Below, piece by piece: positions 1-7,692 of a DNA stretch of 41,524 nucleotides (positions within the stretch are counted from its first letter, which is position 1; every line of letters starts with the position of its first letter). The notes below the pieces were generated by a model that was not told where the DNA came from, made no database searches, and worked only from the letters and a program-made list of their open reading frames with translations. Origin of the DNA: Candidatus Hydrogenedentota bacterium. Its GTDB lineage: Bacteria > Hydrogenedentota > Hydrogenedentia > Hydrogenedentales > SLHB01. The stretch is from assembly GCA_903925285.1 (NCBI GenBank), contig CAIYET010000980.1:1-41524 (forward strand). The letters run 5' to 3'. The translations under genes and the position numbers were made by a program.

Positions 1-147
1 CAGAATTCAGGAGTCAGAATTCAGGAGTCAGAATTCAGGAGTCAGAATTCAAGAGCCAGAATTCAGGAGTCAGAATTTAGGAGTCAGAAGCATTCTGAAT
101 TCTGAATTCTGACTCCTGGATTCTGTATTCTGTATTCTGTACTCCTA
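1..147. repeat. Heptamer repeat array, locus A
   Basis: Six 14-bp units of GAATTCAGGAGTCA or near variants lie at 3-86. Each is two 7-mers (GAATTCA and GGAGTCA). From about 91 the same 7-mers run in reverse complement (ATTCTGA, CTCCTGG, TTCTGTA types) to 147. The whole therefore forms a long imperfect inverted repeat directly upstream of exbB. The array runs off the left edge of the window, so its full length is unknown. Related arrays lie at 811-967, 1444-1545, 2643-2720, 8668-8847 and 10590-10768. Confidence 0.9.
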
Positions 148-168
148 AGAGCGGGAGGTTGCCAAGAC

Positions 169-816
169 ATGTTGCCAGCAGGTTACAGCACCGCATACGA
201 GTTGATCGGAAAAGGCGGCGTGGTGATGTGGCCGATCTTCATCTGCTCGATCATCGCGCTGGCCATCGCGCTCGAACGTTTCTATACGCTACGCCACATC
301 GCCATCGTCACGCGCGAGTTCCTCGAACTGATTCGCGACGCGCTGCGCCAGAACCACATCCAGGAAGCCTTGCAGACCTGCGACGCGACGCACGCCCCCA
401 TCGCGCGCATCGTAAAGGCCGGCCTCGTCAAACACAACCGCCCGAAGAACGACATCCGCGAGGCAATCGAGGACTCGGGACGCCTCGAGGTCCCGCGTCT
501 CGAACGCTATCTCGCCGGGCTGGGCACCTGCGCCCAAGTCGCGCCGTTGCTCGGTCTATTGGGCACGGTTCAAGGCATGATCAAATGTTTCGCGGCCATC
601 GAGAACAACAAAGGCATGGTCAATCCATCCGACCTGGCCGAAGGCATCGGCAACGCCTTGATCACGACGTTCGCGGGATTGGTGGTGGGCATTCCAGCGC
701 TCGTGGCTTATAACTATTTCGTATCGCGCGTCGATACGATGATTGTCGAGATGGAAGTCGGCGCATCGGAAGTAGCAGACCTCTTGATGATGCACCGGAC
801 GGACGAAGGTGAGTAG
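169..816 (+). CDS. exbB: ExbB/TolQ/MotA-family proton channel
   Basis: The 215-residue protein is the polytopic subunit of an inner-membrane energy-transducing complex that uses the proton gradient to drive an outer-membrane process. Three hydrophobic segments fall at about residues 17-36, 117-141 and 163-185. The family signature is visible as LLGLLGTVQGM near 127-137 and ALITTFAGLVVGIPA near 163-177, with polar Thr residues in the last two helices. Length is normal for short ExbB/TolQ proteins. A GGGAGG ribosome site at 153-158 supports the ATG at 169. The exbD gene follows after a repeat-filled gap. ExbB versus TolQ cannot be settled from sequence alone, because no TolB, Pal or TonB-dependent receptor is seen here. 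Confidence 0.93.
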   Translation: MLPAGYSTAYELIGKGGVVMWPIFICSIIALAIALERFYTLRHIAIVTREFLELIRDALRQNHIQEALQTCDATHAPIARIVKAGLVKHNRPKNDIREAIEDSGRLEVPRLERYLAGLGTCAQVAPLLGLLGTVQGMIKCFAAIENNKGMVNPSDLAEGIGNALITTFAGLVVGIPALVAYNYFVSRVDTMIVEMEVGASEVADLLMMHRTDEGE

Positions 817-967
817 GAGTTAGGAGTTAGGAGTTAGGAGTTAGAAGTTAGAAGTTAGGAGTTGAAAATCTGAAGATGGAGTTGTGATGGCGGCGAACTG
901 TAGCTCATGTGGAACCGCGTACTGCGCTTTTGACGTAGTCTGTTCCTATTCTAACTCCTAACTCCTT
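811..967. repeat. Heptamer repeat array, locus B
   Basis: Tandem 7-mers of the GGAGTTA/GAAGTTA type run from the exbB stop codon (TAG at 814-816) to about 862. The inverse form, CTAACTCCTAACTCC, lies at about 952-966. The two arms flank a unique core of about 90 bp and could fold back. The unit differs from locus A (TTA instead of TCA) but the design is the same. No gene is seen inside. Confidence 0.85.
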
Positions 968-989
968 AAGAACGATCAGGCAGGCGATA

Positions 990-1430
990 ATGGCTCAAGC
1001 AATGACAGATGGACATGGCATACGGTTCCGCAGGCAACGGCGGCTCAAGATCCGCGCCACGCTCGACATGACCGCGCTGATCGACATCGTGCTGAACCTC
1101 CTCATCTTCTTCATGCTCGGCGCCACCTTCGCAACGCAGTTCCCCGTCACGATCAAGACCGCCGAGGCGCACGGGCCGGTCGTTTACGAAGAAAAAGACC
1201 TTTCGATCACCCTCGCCTACGACGGCACGATCTACGTGAACGAGGAAAAAGCGACTGGACTCGACGAGGTGTCGCGGATCCTCGCCGAGACATACGCACA
1301 GCGCCCGGACATGACCGTAGTCATCCGGCCCGACGGACGCATCGAAAGCGCACGCCTCATCGAAGTCCTCGGATTAGTCAACAACGCCGGTATCCGCCAC
1401 TGTACCATTGCCGCGCGGCCCGCGAGGTAA
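990..1430 (+). CDS. exbD: ExbD/TolR-family biopolymer transport protein
   Basis: The 146-residue partner of ExbB has a short basic cytoplasmic N-terminus, one transmembrane helix at about residues 28-47 and a periplasmic domain. The helix carries the conserved acidic residue of the family (Asp32 in ALIDIVLNLLIFFML), which takes part in proton transfer in ExbD and TolR. The periplasmic part has the usual pattern of a displayed strand (AYDGTIYVNEE), a helix, then VVIRPDGRIE. An in-frame ATG at 1002 is an alternative start. The ribosome site before 990 is weak (CAGGCGAT). The gene lies between two repeat arrays. Confidence 0.9.
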   Translation: MAQAMTDGHGIRFRRQRRLKIRATLDMTALIDIVLNLLIFFMLGATFATQFPVTIKTAEAHGPVVYEEKDLSITLAYDGTIYVNEEKATGLDEVSRILAETYAQRPDMTVVIRPDGRIESARLIEVLGLVNNAGIRHCTIAARPAR

Positions 1431-1443
1431 CGCGCCTTCGTGG

Positions 1444-1545
1444 GAATTCAGGAATCAGGAGTCAGAATTCAGAATGTTGAGAGCAAGCAATTCAGGAGCC
1501 AGAATTCTGAATTCTGAATTCTGTATTCTGAATTCTGTATTCGTG
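1444..1545. repeat. Heptamer repeat array, locus C
   Basis: GAATTCAGGAATCAGGAGTC-type units run from 1444 to about 1474. After a short core, AATTCTG and TATTCTG units run from 1500 to 1545. The array begins 14 bp after the exbD stop codon. It continues in frame into the next gene, so part of it appears to be translated. Confidence 0.85.
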
Positions 1546-2289
1546 GTAGCGCTGGCCGTATCGGCCCTTTTCCACCTGTCGATGGTCTCCGTTTTCTCGA
1601 TCGTCATCCTATTGCCGAAAGCCGAACCCCGCCAATTCATGCTGGGAATCGTCTTACCCGAAGCGTCGGGAAAAACGCCGCTCTTCTCGCCGGGCGTTGT
1701 CGCGGACTTGCTCGCGAGGACCGAGGACAACGCCCAAGACGTATTGCCCCCCGTCGAGTTGCCGCGCCTCGAACCGTCGACTCCCGCATTGCGCACGCCC
1801 GAAGACAGCCTCAAGATACGGACGCGGTTCAGCGAACTGTTCGAGCCGCGCGAATCGGAAATAGCCCCCGCCGATTCCTGGGCGCGATTCACGCGCGAAC
1901 TACGCGGGATCGGCCCCACGCTGTCGCAATGGGCGTGGCCGCAAGAGACGCCACGCAAACAAGGCCGCGTGCGCATCAACAGCCCCGTGCCCGGAATTGC
2001 GTTGTCGATCGAATGGATGTCCGAGCCACGCGGACGTCGCGTGCTGTTCATGCCGCCCATCGCTTCACTCTGGCGCGTCGAACCCGACCGGCTTACAGCG
2101 CCGATCGCCATACTGTTCACCGTCAATGCGCAAGGCAAAGTGGAAGACGTCCAGACCTCCGTCGAAGACAAGGCCGGCGTCATATCGGAACTCCGCAACG
2201 CCCTGCCCAATTTCACGTTCGAGCCGATCGAGAACGGCACGGCGCAACGCGGCACGTTCTCCGTCGATGCCGAGGCCACAGCGCCATGA
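1474..2289 (+). CDS. TonB-like energy transducer (repeat-derived N-terminus)
   Basis: Proposed third member of the ExbB-ExbD complex. From the ATG at 1474 the protein has 271 residues: about 23 residues translated from the heptamer array (SGARILNSEFCILNS), one membrane helix (VVALAVSALFHLSMVSVFSIVILL), a long Pro- and Glu-rich linker, and a C-terminal domain. That domain has a strand, GKVEDV turn, helix and FEP pattern resembling TonB-like C-terminal domains. Repeat-derived AGGAG about 12 bp upstream could serve as ribosome site. A GTG at 1543, at the repeat boundary, is the other plausible start but has no ribosome site. The reading frame is open back to 1408. The stop overlaps the next ATG (ATGA). 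The role rests mostly on position. Confidence 0.62.
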   Translation: MLRASNSGARILNSEFCILNSVFVVALAVSALFHLSMVSVFSIVILLPKAEPRQFMLGIVLPEASGKTPLFSPGVVADLLARTEDNAQDVLPPVELPRLEPSTPALRTPEDSLKIRTRFSELFEPRESEIAPADSWARFTRELRGIGPTLSQWAWPQETPRKQGRVRINSPVPGIALSIEWMSEPRGRRVLFMPPIASLWRVEPDRLTAPIAILFTVNAQGKVEDVQTSVEDKAGVISELRNALPNFTFEPIENGTAQRGTFSVDAEATAP

Positions 2290-2639
2290 TCCAGATCTCG
2301 CTCACGTCCGCCCTTGTGTTTTACAGCGCCCTACTCTGTGCGCTGGCACTCGCCATCTGGACGCACACCGAAATCGTCGCACGACGCGTACAGGCCATAC
2401 TCACCGAACAGTTTCTCTGGCGTTGCGTGTTTTGCGGATTCATCTACCTCGACGAGCAAGCCGAGTCCCTCTCCCGCTGTCCCCGTTGCGACTGCTACAA
2501 CTCGACCGAAGACAAACTCGCACGCTACATCCCCACGACGCATCCCGCCAGCCCCGAAGCCCCGCACGAACCCCAACGCGACGGTTCCCACCGCAAACGA
2601 CCCAACCAACGCCGCCGAGGCCCACGACGGAGACGATGA
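2286..2639 (+). CDS. Small membrane protein with zinc ribbon
   Basis: This 117-residue protein overlaps the previous stop by 4 bp (ATGA), so it is probably translationally coupled to the TonB-like gene. It has one N-terminal transmembrane helix (about 6-26) and a compact zinc-ribbon-like module with CVFC (Cys47, Cys50) and CPRC (Cys65, Cys68). The tail is Arg/Pro-rich and ends in RRRGPRRRR. I do not recognise a named family. The layout suggests a membrane-tethered metal-binding or nucleic-acid-binding domain in the cytoplasm. Its place as fourth gene of an exbBD/TonB-like set suggests an accessory role there. Confidence 0.7.
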   Translation: MIQISLTSALVFYSALLCALALAIWTHTEIVARRVQAILTEQFLWRCVFCGFIYLDEQAESLSRCPRCDCYNSTEDKLARYIPTTHPASPEAPHEPQRDGSHRKRPNQRRRGPRRRR

Positions 2640-2762
2640 ATTTAAGGAGTCAGGAGTCAGGAGTCAGGAGTCAGAATGAACAGAGGCGGCAGCGCCATTC
2701 TGACTCCTGACTCCTGAATTCCTCCGCTGATTCATCCTTCATCCTTCATCCTTGCAAAGGAT
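2640..2762. repeat. Heptamer repeat array, locus D, plus a second heptamer run
   Basis: Four tandem GGAGTCA units start right after the zinc-ribbon gene. A core of about 18 bp follows, then CATTCTGACTCCTGACTCC and GAATTC in inverse orientation to 2720, giving a strong stem-loop that could act as a transcript end. A different heptamer, TTCATCC, is repeated three times at 2731-2751. Its last copy is part of a perfect 6-bp palindrome (ATCCTT-GCA-AAGGAT, 2748-2762). Confidence 0.85.
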
Positions 2763-2777
2763 ACGTCTCGCGAAAAG

Positions 2778-2806
2778 TTGAGTGCCCCCAGTAGTCCCTG
2801 TATGCT
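2778..2806 (+). promoter_or_regulatory. Possible sigma70-type promoter for the amidohydrolase
   Basis: TTGAGT (2778-2783) and TATGCT (2801-2806) are separated by 17 bp. Each box matches 4 of 6 consensus bases. It lies about 40 bp upstream of the start at 2848. Confidence 0.3.
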
Positions 2807-2847
2807 TCCACGATATCGATGGTCTTGGAAACACAGGAGCTCGGACC

Positions 2848-4032
2848 ATGAATCGCAGGACTTTTATTAAGCTAGGCGGAGCAGGCGTGGCCGTCGCCGG
2901 ATTATCTGCTCTCGGTTATGCTTCTCGTAAAAAGGCCGACTTGCCCGAAAGTATCGGCAAACTCCTGCCCAATGAAAAGGCCCCCTGTCCCGCGGCGCCC
3001 ATGAAGCCGAAGAATATCGAGGATCTCGGCATCCGTCACATGTCGGAACTCGACCGGCTCCCGTGGTTCAAGAAAAACGAGGCCGGCGACATATGCCTGC
3101 GCCCCGACGCGGGTATCGGACCCATCATCGACACCCATTCGCACCTCGGATGGGCCTTTGGATTCGGCCAATCCGTCGATATGACCCGCACGTGCAAGGT
3201 TCAGCATATGTACGATTACGAACGGGATCAGGATGTCCTGTTTACCCAAGATCACCCAACTTCCGAAGAAGCGTCGGCAGTCTCGCACGAGGGAATCAGT
3301 TCGTTTCTGCGGACCCCCGCGCGCAATCGCACGCACACGGCCGCCAATCTCAGCGCCGAAATGGACCGCATGAACTACCGCAACATCGTCCTGCTGCCCA
3401 TCGAGATTCCGCACCAGTCGCGTCACACCCACGATACGCTCGATGCCGCAAAACTCGACCCGCGCTTCATCGCCTTCGGCGCGATTTACCCCAAGCCATG
3501 GGGCCCGGCGAAAATCGCGCAACTCGTAGCCCAGGTGAAGATAGGCGTCAAAGCGATCAAATACCATCCCCTATTCCAGTTACTCGCCCCCGACGACCCG
3601 AACATGATGAACCTGTTCGACTGGTGCCAAGCCAACAACATCCTCGTCTATTCCCACATCGGCTATACCGGAAGGGAGCCAGGCTTCATGCGAAAGAAGT
3701 CCCACCCTTCGCTTTTCGAGACGCCCCTCAAAGCCTTCCCCAAGTTGCGCATGGTATTCGCGCACACGGGAGTGCGCCTCATGGACGAAGCGCTCGAGGT
3801 GGCCCGCAAATACGACGACCAAGTCTGGCTCGACATATCCGGACGCTCGGCCTCGAACATCGCTTACATCCTGCAACGATACGATACCGAGAAGATCATG
3901 TACGCATCCGACTGGCCATTCATGCCCCTAGCCATCATGGTAGCCCGCGGCCTGGTCGCAACGGAAACATGCCCCCAACTACGCGAACGATTCTTCAGCA
4001 CAAACGCCTCGCGCCTCCTGCAGTTGGCGTAA
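2848..4032 (+). CDS. Tat-exported amidohydrolase-2 family protein
   Basis: The 394-residue protein begins MNRRTFIKLGGAGVAVAGL, a twin-arginine signal, so it is probably exported folded with its metal. The start at 2848 is chosen because AGGAG lies 8 bp upstream and the Tat signal begins there; the longer in-frame start at 2782 has neither. The mature part is a metal-dependent TIM barrel: IIDTHSHLG gives the HxH metal pair, then KAIKYHP, a His in SHIGYTG, FAHTG, and a late Asp in MYASDWPF. These are landmarks of the amidohydrolase-2 (ACMSD-like) group. The substrate cannot be read from sequence. A cytoplasmic relative lies at 14936-15961. Confidence 0.85.
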   Translation: MNRRTFIKLGGAGVAVAGLSALGYASRKKADLPESIGKLLPNEKAPCPAAPMKPKNIEDLGIRHMSELDRLPWFKKNEAGDICLRPDAGIGPIIDTHSHLGWAFGFGQSVDMTRTCKVQHMYDYERDQDVLFTQDHPTSEEASAVSHEGISSFLRTPARNRTHTAANLSAEMDRMNYRNIVLLPIEIPHQSRHTHDTLDAAKLDPRFIAFGAIYPKPWGPAKIAQLVAQVKIGVKAIKYHPLFQLLAPDDPNMMNLFDWCQANNILVYSHIGYTGREPGFMRKKSHPSLFETPLKAFPKLRMVFAHTGVRLMDEALEVARKYDDQVWLDISGRSASNIAYILQRYDTEKIMYASDWPFMPLAIMVARGLVATETCPQLRERFFSTNASRLLQLA

Positions 4033-4108
4033 ACAATCCCCGCAACACCATAGAATTCCACCACGAGATTGTCTCAGAACGCCGATTTAGCCTGTTTTAG
4101 GCAATTCA

Positions 4109-4185
4109 CCATCACCCGCAGGGCGAGAGGTCAAGATGTCCCATTCTTTAGGCAATCCATGCCTGCACCAACTGCCGTTTCTGCC
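4109..4185. repeat. Dispersed repeat, copy 1 (compare 30101-30216)
   Basis: The segment has ATCACCC-GCA-GGGCGAG, then TCAAGATGTCCCATTCTT, TTAGGCAAT, GCCTGC and ACTGCC in the same order and spacing style as the segment at 30101-30216. It sits between two convergent genes. This copy lacks the 9-bp repeat expansion and the promoter seen at the other locus. Confidence 0.75.
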
Positions 4186-4188
4186 AGG

Positions 4189-5025
4189 TTAATTCGCGTG
4201 CTTCATATCGTCCAGCAATTCGGCAAAGGTTCCTGACGCGAGTCTGCGGTCGCGGACGTACTTGAAGGTCATATCGAGCATCCGCATGTCCGCATCGAAT
4301 CGGTGGAGGCTCCACGGATGCCAAATCAGGCTGACGAGCGGCATGCCGTCCGCGATGGCCTTGTCGATAAACGGCTTGTTGTTGTACGCGAATTCCTCTT
4401 CGGGCGTCTCGATGTAGCGGTCGGGAATCGTCTCCGGCATGGCCGGCGGAAACAAGCCAACCCGTACCGGGCCGCAGTCGTTGTTGCCTTTGAGCAGGTT
4501 CTCGTGCCAGCCGCACGGCGGGAATTCCCAGAGTTCGGGGTAGCCTTCTTCGGCATAGGTGAATGGACGGACGAGCAGCGCCGGCAGCGACCAGGACGGT
4601 CCCCAGGCCTGCGAACTGACGTACCGATAACCCGCCTGCGCGACGAGCCGCAATGCGTCCGGAGCGCTCTTCAACCCATCGACGAAACTGACCGGCGCGC
4701 GAAATCCGACGGCCTCGCGTTCGAACACATCCTCGATGCGCCGCTTACTGTCGACGATCTCGCGCGGGAATTGTTCGGTTGGACCGGCCTTGCCGAATTC
4801 GGGCGTATCGCGCAACACCATGTGGGTATACGAATGACTCGCGATCTCGAACAGGGGGTTGTCTTTGAGCAGCGCGACATATTCCGCTTCATTCTCGTCG
4901 AGCAATTGCGCCACGATGAAAAACGTCGCTGGCATCGCATGTTTCTCGTGCATGCGAACGATCTTGCGGACCGCAGCAAGGCACGCCGGGCTTTCGGTAT
5001 CGTATGCGGCAATGTAACGAGTCAT
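4189..5025 (-). CDS. Polysaccharide deacetylase (NodB-like) family protein
   Basis: The 278-residue protein has the NodB-homology fold landmarks: Asp9 in AAYDTES (catalytic or metal Asp position), PATFFIVAQLL, the metal-binding pair His64/His68 in SHSYTH, and GFRAPVSF with the conserved Arg-x-Pro. Family members remove N- or O-acyl groups from sugars, or hydrolyse related amides. A late WHPWSLH supplies the C-terminal His. There is no signal peptide, so it is predicted cytoplasmic, unlike cell-wall deacetylases; a precursor or nucleotide-linked sugar is a more likely substrate. It ends an operon with the DegT aminotransferase, with 12 bp between them. Confidence 0.85.
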   Translation of the reverse strand: MTRYIAAYDTESPACLAAVRKIVRMHEKHAMPATFFIVAQLLDENEAEYVALLKDNPLFEIASHSYTHMVLRDTPEFGKAGPTEQFPREIVDSKRRIEDVFEREAVGFRAPVSFVDGLKSAPDALRLVAQAGYRYVSSQAWGPSWSLPALLVRPFTYAEEGYPELWEFPPCGWHENLLKGNNDCGPVRVGLFPPAMPETIPDRYIETPEEEFAYNNKPFIDKAIADGMPLVSLIWHPWSLHRFDADMRMLDMTFKYVRDRRLASGTFAELLDDMKHAN

Positions 5026-5037
5026 CGATCTTCCACC

Positions 5038-6417
5038 TTACAGCCACTTCGCCGCTTTGGCGTCGGGCGTACAGTACGCCGACAAGACTTTATTTATCCC
5101 CTTTGCGATATTGTGGCAATCGCGCGCTGTATACCATTGGTTCAGGTTGACGTTGATTACGCGGTCGAAGAGGTCGTCGGCCACGGGACAGTCACCGCGC
5201 GCATATTGCACGCGACCGCCTGCGTCGGTGTAATGCTTGCACGTGTACACGCATTCCGGCCCGTGCGGTCCCGCCTGTAACGTGATCGGGTACATGTAGG
5301 AGTAGATATGCCAATCGGGCGCGTCGGAGTGCCCGCGCATCCCGCACGATACGCCTTCCGCGCGCAATGCCTCGACAATCCGCGCGCCAAGTTCGACATT
5401 CTCCGGAAAGAACCGTAGCAGATAACCGACATCGCCTGCAGCGTCGTTGAGTTTTTGCGGCACGATTTCCTTGAATGTATCGAGTTCGCGCAACACGCGC
5501 ATCTTGACGGCGTTGGACCGCTTGACCGTCGCGGGCATGCGCTTGAGTTGGACGACGTCCACCGCCGCTTCGAGTTCGGACATGCGGTAGTTCGTGCCGC
5601 AGAAGATCTCGCTCTCGTAACGCGGCAACGCAAAGCGGTCCGGACGCCACAATCCGCCGCACTCGGCTACTTGATTGGCGCGTTCCCACAGCCGTTTGTC
5701 ATTGGCCACAATCAGTCCGCCCTCTCCCCCGCCGACGATTTTGTAGCATGAAATGCTGAAGCAACCCAGGTCGCCGAAAGCGCCGACGCGCTTGCCCTTG
5801 AATGTCGCGCCGCACGACTGGGCGCAATCTTCGACGACGCGAAGCTTGTGCTTGCGCGCGATGCGCATGATCGCGCCCATGTTGCAGACCGTGCCCATGA
5901 CGTGGGTTGGCGCGATGGCCACCGTACGTTTTGTAATCAACTTTTCGATTTTCGAGGGATCGATCGCGAGCGACGCGTCCACGTCGCAGAAGATAGGCAC
6001 GCCTTTGGCGGTCACGACCGCCGCCGCCGTGGCATAGAAACCGATAGCCGGGCAGATCACCTCCGTACCCGGTCCCACGCCCGCCGCCACGAACGCGCTG
6101 TGCAGCGCACCCGTGCCCGAACTCACGCCGACGGCGTATTTCACGCCGAACGTCTCGCGTGCAATTCGCTCGAAAGCCTGGACCCTCGTTTCCTTCAACC
6201 CGGCGTAGTAATTGCCGAGAAACGGTCCGTCGCCGAAGTCTTCTTTCTCGACCGCCTTGCGAATCGCATCGAGCGTTTTCGCGGAAAACCCGAAGCGTTC
6301 CGAGACCGACATGAACTCGTCGATGCCGATCTTCGGTTTGCCCTTGCCCTCGATCCGCGTGACCGCCTTCATGCTGCCATGCAACGCCAACTGCTGTTCC
6401 GCGCGCGAATTTTCCAT
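5038..6417 (-). CDS. DegT/DnrJ/EryC1-family PLP aminotransferase
   Basis: The 459-residue protein is a type-I-fold PLP enzyme of the group that transaminates keto-sugars. Visible landmarks are SSGTGALHSAF (phosphate loop, residues 99-105), Asp197 in VVEDCAQS (pyridine-nitrogen contact), and Lys226 in SISCYKIVGGGEGG (internal aldimine). It is longer than the usual 370-400 residues. The start at 6417 is chosen because GGAGCGGGAG lies just upstream; a longer in-frame start at 6516 would add an unconvincing Arg-rich leader. The Cys-rich stretch near the C-terminus (CVYTCKHY, RGDCPV) is unusual. The neighbouring deacetylase suggests amino-sugar metabolism. Confidence 0.88.
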   Translation of the reverse strand: MENSRAEQQLALHGSMKAVTRIEGKGKPKIGIDEFMSVSERFGFSAKTLDAIRKAVEKEDFGDGPFLGNYYAGLKETRVQAFERIARETFGVKYAVGVSSGTGALHSAFVAAGVGPGTEVICPAIGFYATAAAVVTAKGVPIFCDVDASLAIDPSKIEKLITKRTVAIAPTHVMGTVCNMGAIMRIARKHKLRVVEDCAQSCGATFKGKRVGAFGDLGCFSISCYKIVGGGEGGLIVANDKRLWERANQVAECGGLWRPDRFALPRYESEIFCGTNYRMSELEAAVDVVQLKRMPATVKRSNAVKMRVLRELDTFKEIVPQKLNDAAGDVGYLLRFFPENVELGARIVEALRAEGVSCGMRGHSDAPDWHIYSYMYPITLQAGPHGPECVYTCKHYTDAGGRVQYARGDCPVADDLFDRVINVNLNQWYTARDCHNIAKGINKVLSAYCTPDAKAAKWL

Positions 6418-6551
6418 ACTCTCCCGCTCCTTTTCGCATTCCACAACTTGTGCCGCGAGTATACAGCCACTCCCCAAACGCCGCCAAATCCGCAGCTCGC
6501 GATCTTCTCCCCTCAACTCACCACCCGGGCATATGGCTCAGAGGAACGAGC

Positions 6552-6578
6552 GCGGACATCGGCCGAGCCGATGTCCGC
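6552..6578. promoter_or_regulatory. Perfect 12-bp palindrome between genes
   Basis: GCGGACATCGGC (6552-6563), loop CGA, then its exact complement (6567-6578). It lies between the lipoprotein gene and the DegT gene, both on the minus strand. No T-run follows on either strand, so it is not a classical terminator; operator or RNA-processing hairpin are options. Confidence 0.6.
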
Positions 6579-6664
6579 GAAAAGTGTGTTCTACTTGTTC
6601 AACGCACCTGGGTGAAAGACACGATGGGGTTCCCGCGTACGTCGAGCAACGCAACGTAAACGCC

Positions 6665-7207
6665 CTATTTTACCTCTTCCCACGTTTTCCACATCAGTTC
6701 CTTCGCATACCTGTCCGCTTTGGCGAGTCTGCCCGCTTCATTTTCCGCGTGATACGCCTTCCAGATGGTTATGCCGTTTTCGACGAGTATCTTTACGATT
6801 TCGGCGCCACCGACTATCGATAGCGAGTAAAGACGCACCCCTCCCTCGGTCAACGTCTTACCGCATTTCAAAAATGCGTCCGTTGCGTCAATCGCCTTCT
6901 GTGCTTGTTCCTTGAAAGCCGCCGACTTATCGAGATCCTGATTGTCTTGGATGCCCATCTTGAGCGAGTGTACCCAAGCGTTGTTCGCTGCCATCGTCTT
7001 GTCATACAGACCTCGTGCCTGGATGTAATTGGGGTCGGTTTCCTTGAACGCCTTCTTGATTCGAGGGATAAGTACCGTCACCGAATCGCGGCTCTCAATC
7101 AAAGCATTTCCTGCTTTGACGACCGCCGGTGGCGTTTCCTTCGGGCACCCCGCCCCCAGCGCCAACAGCATGGACACAACTGCCAGTAATGCAAGCTTGG
7201 AACGCAT
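6665..7207 (-). CDS. Lipoprotein of unknown function
   Basis: The 180-residue product starts with a lipoprotein signal, MRSKLALLAVVSMLLALGAGC, with a lipobox ending LGAGC and lipidation at Cys21. The start at 7207 is fixed by AGGAGG placed 5 bp upstream. The mature part is largely helical and Lys/Ala-rich, with no recognised domain. It may be a periplasmic coiled or four-helix protein. The residue after the lipid Cys is Pro, not Asp, so the inner-membrane retention signal of E. coli is absent. It may be monocistronic, given the palindromes on both sides. Confidence 0.75.
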   Translation of the reverse strand: MRSKLALLAVVSMLLALGAGCPKETPPAVVKAGNALIESRDSVTVLIPRIKKAFKETDPNYIQARGLYDKTMAANNAWVHSLKMGIQDNQDLDKSAAFKEQAQKAIDATDAFLKCGKTLTEGGVRLYSLSIVGGAEIVKILVENGITIWKAYHAENEAGRLAKADRYAKELMWKTWEEVK

Positions 7208-7250
7208 GTTTCCTCCTTCTGCCCCTTTCAGGAGCGTTATCCGAGAGGAC

Positions 7251-7273
7251 ACGAACGTCTCTCATTCGTTCGT
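7251..7273. promoter_or_regulatory. Inverted repeat upstream of the lipoprotein gene
   Basis: ACGAACG (7251-7257) and CGTTCGT (7267-7273) form a perfect 7-bp dyad with a 9-nt loop, 44 bp upstream of the lipoprotein start on the minus strand. It could be an operator or a leader hairpin. The rest of 7274-7485 shows nothing I can name. Confidence 0.4.
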
Positions 7274-7488
7274 AGCCCAGCTGCGGTTAAGACATTGCTC
7301 ACGCCCTCTACTGCGATTTCCGACTCCCGTAATCCGCCGATCCTGGGAGCGGTTGCCTCTTTACGCCCTTCTCACGAGCCCGTGGCCCGCCTTGATATGT
7401 TTCACCCTCTACAGTCGAGTTCTCTACAAAACTGCATAATCCCTTTTACCACGTTTCCCTGCATAAGTCAAGTAGCTTTTTTCTCTTA

Positions 7489-7649
7489 GGGGCGCGGTAC
7501 TTGCTGTTATACAGCATAATCATCTCCAGATCTGTACAGTAGTGCGACATTTCCAATGTCGCAGGCGTTCTCTGCCGTGCAAACGCGACGTTTCCAACGT
7601 CGCGCTACTCAAGGCCTTGAACCAGGTATATTGGAAAATACCGCGCCCC
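7489..7649. mobile_element. MITE-like element with internal hairpins
   Basis: GGGGCGCGGTA at 7489-7499 is the exact reverse complement of TACCGCGCCCC at 7639-7649. Both ends are bordered by TTA (7486-7488 and 7650-7652), a possible 3-bp target duplication. Inside are three hairpins: TGCTGT-TAT-ACAGCA (7502-7516), GCGACATT-TCC-AATGTCGC (7544-7562) and GCGACGTT-TCC-AACGTCGC (7585-7603). The last two share the same loop and resemble a REP pair, with outer arms AGTAGTGCGAC and GTCGCGCTACT. There is no transposase gene. It could be a non-autonomous transposon or a palindromic repeat unit. Confidence 0.6.
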
Positions 7650-7655
7650 TTATAA

Positions 7656-7684
7656 TTGGCTCATCGAAGGGCATGTGCTATAAT
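7656..7684 (+). promoter_or_regulatory. Promoter for the PfkB kinase, probably leaderless
   Basis: TTGGCT (7656-7661), a 17-bp spacer, and a perfect TATAAT (7679-7684). Transcription would start near 7691-7693, at the ATG itself, and no ribosome site precedes that ATG, so a leaderless mRNA is predicted. A second TATAAT lies at 7651-7656, touching the end of the MITE-like element. Confidence 0.55.
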
Positions 7685-7692
7685 CCACCGTT

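Noticed and set aside
3-86. Possible CRISPR array from regularly spaced copies
   Set aside because: The units are 14 bp and directly adjacent, with no unique spacers and no cas genes nearby.
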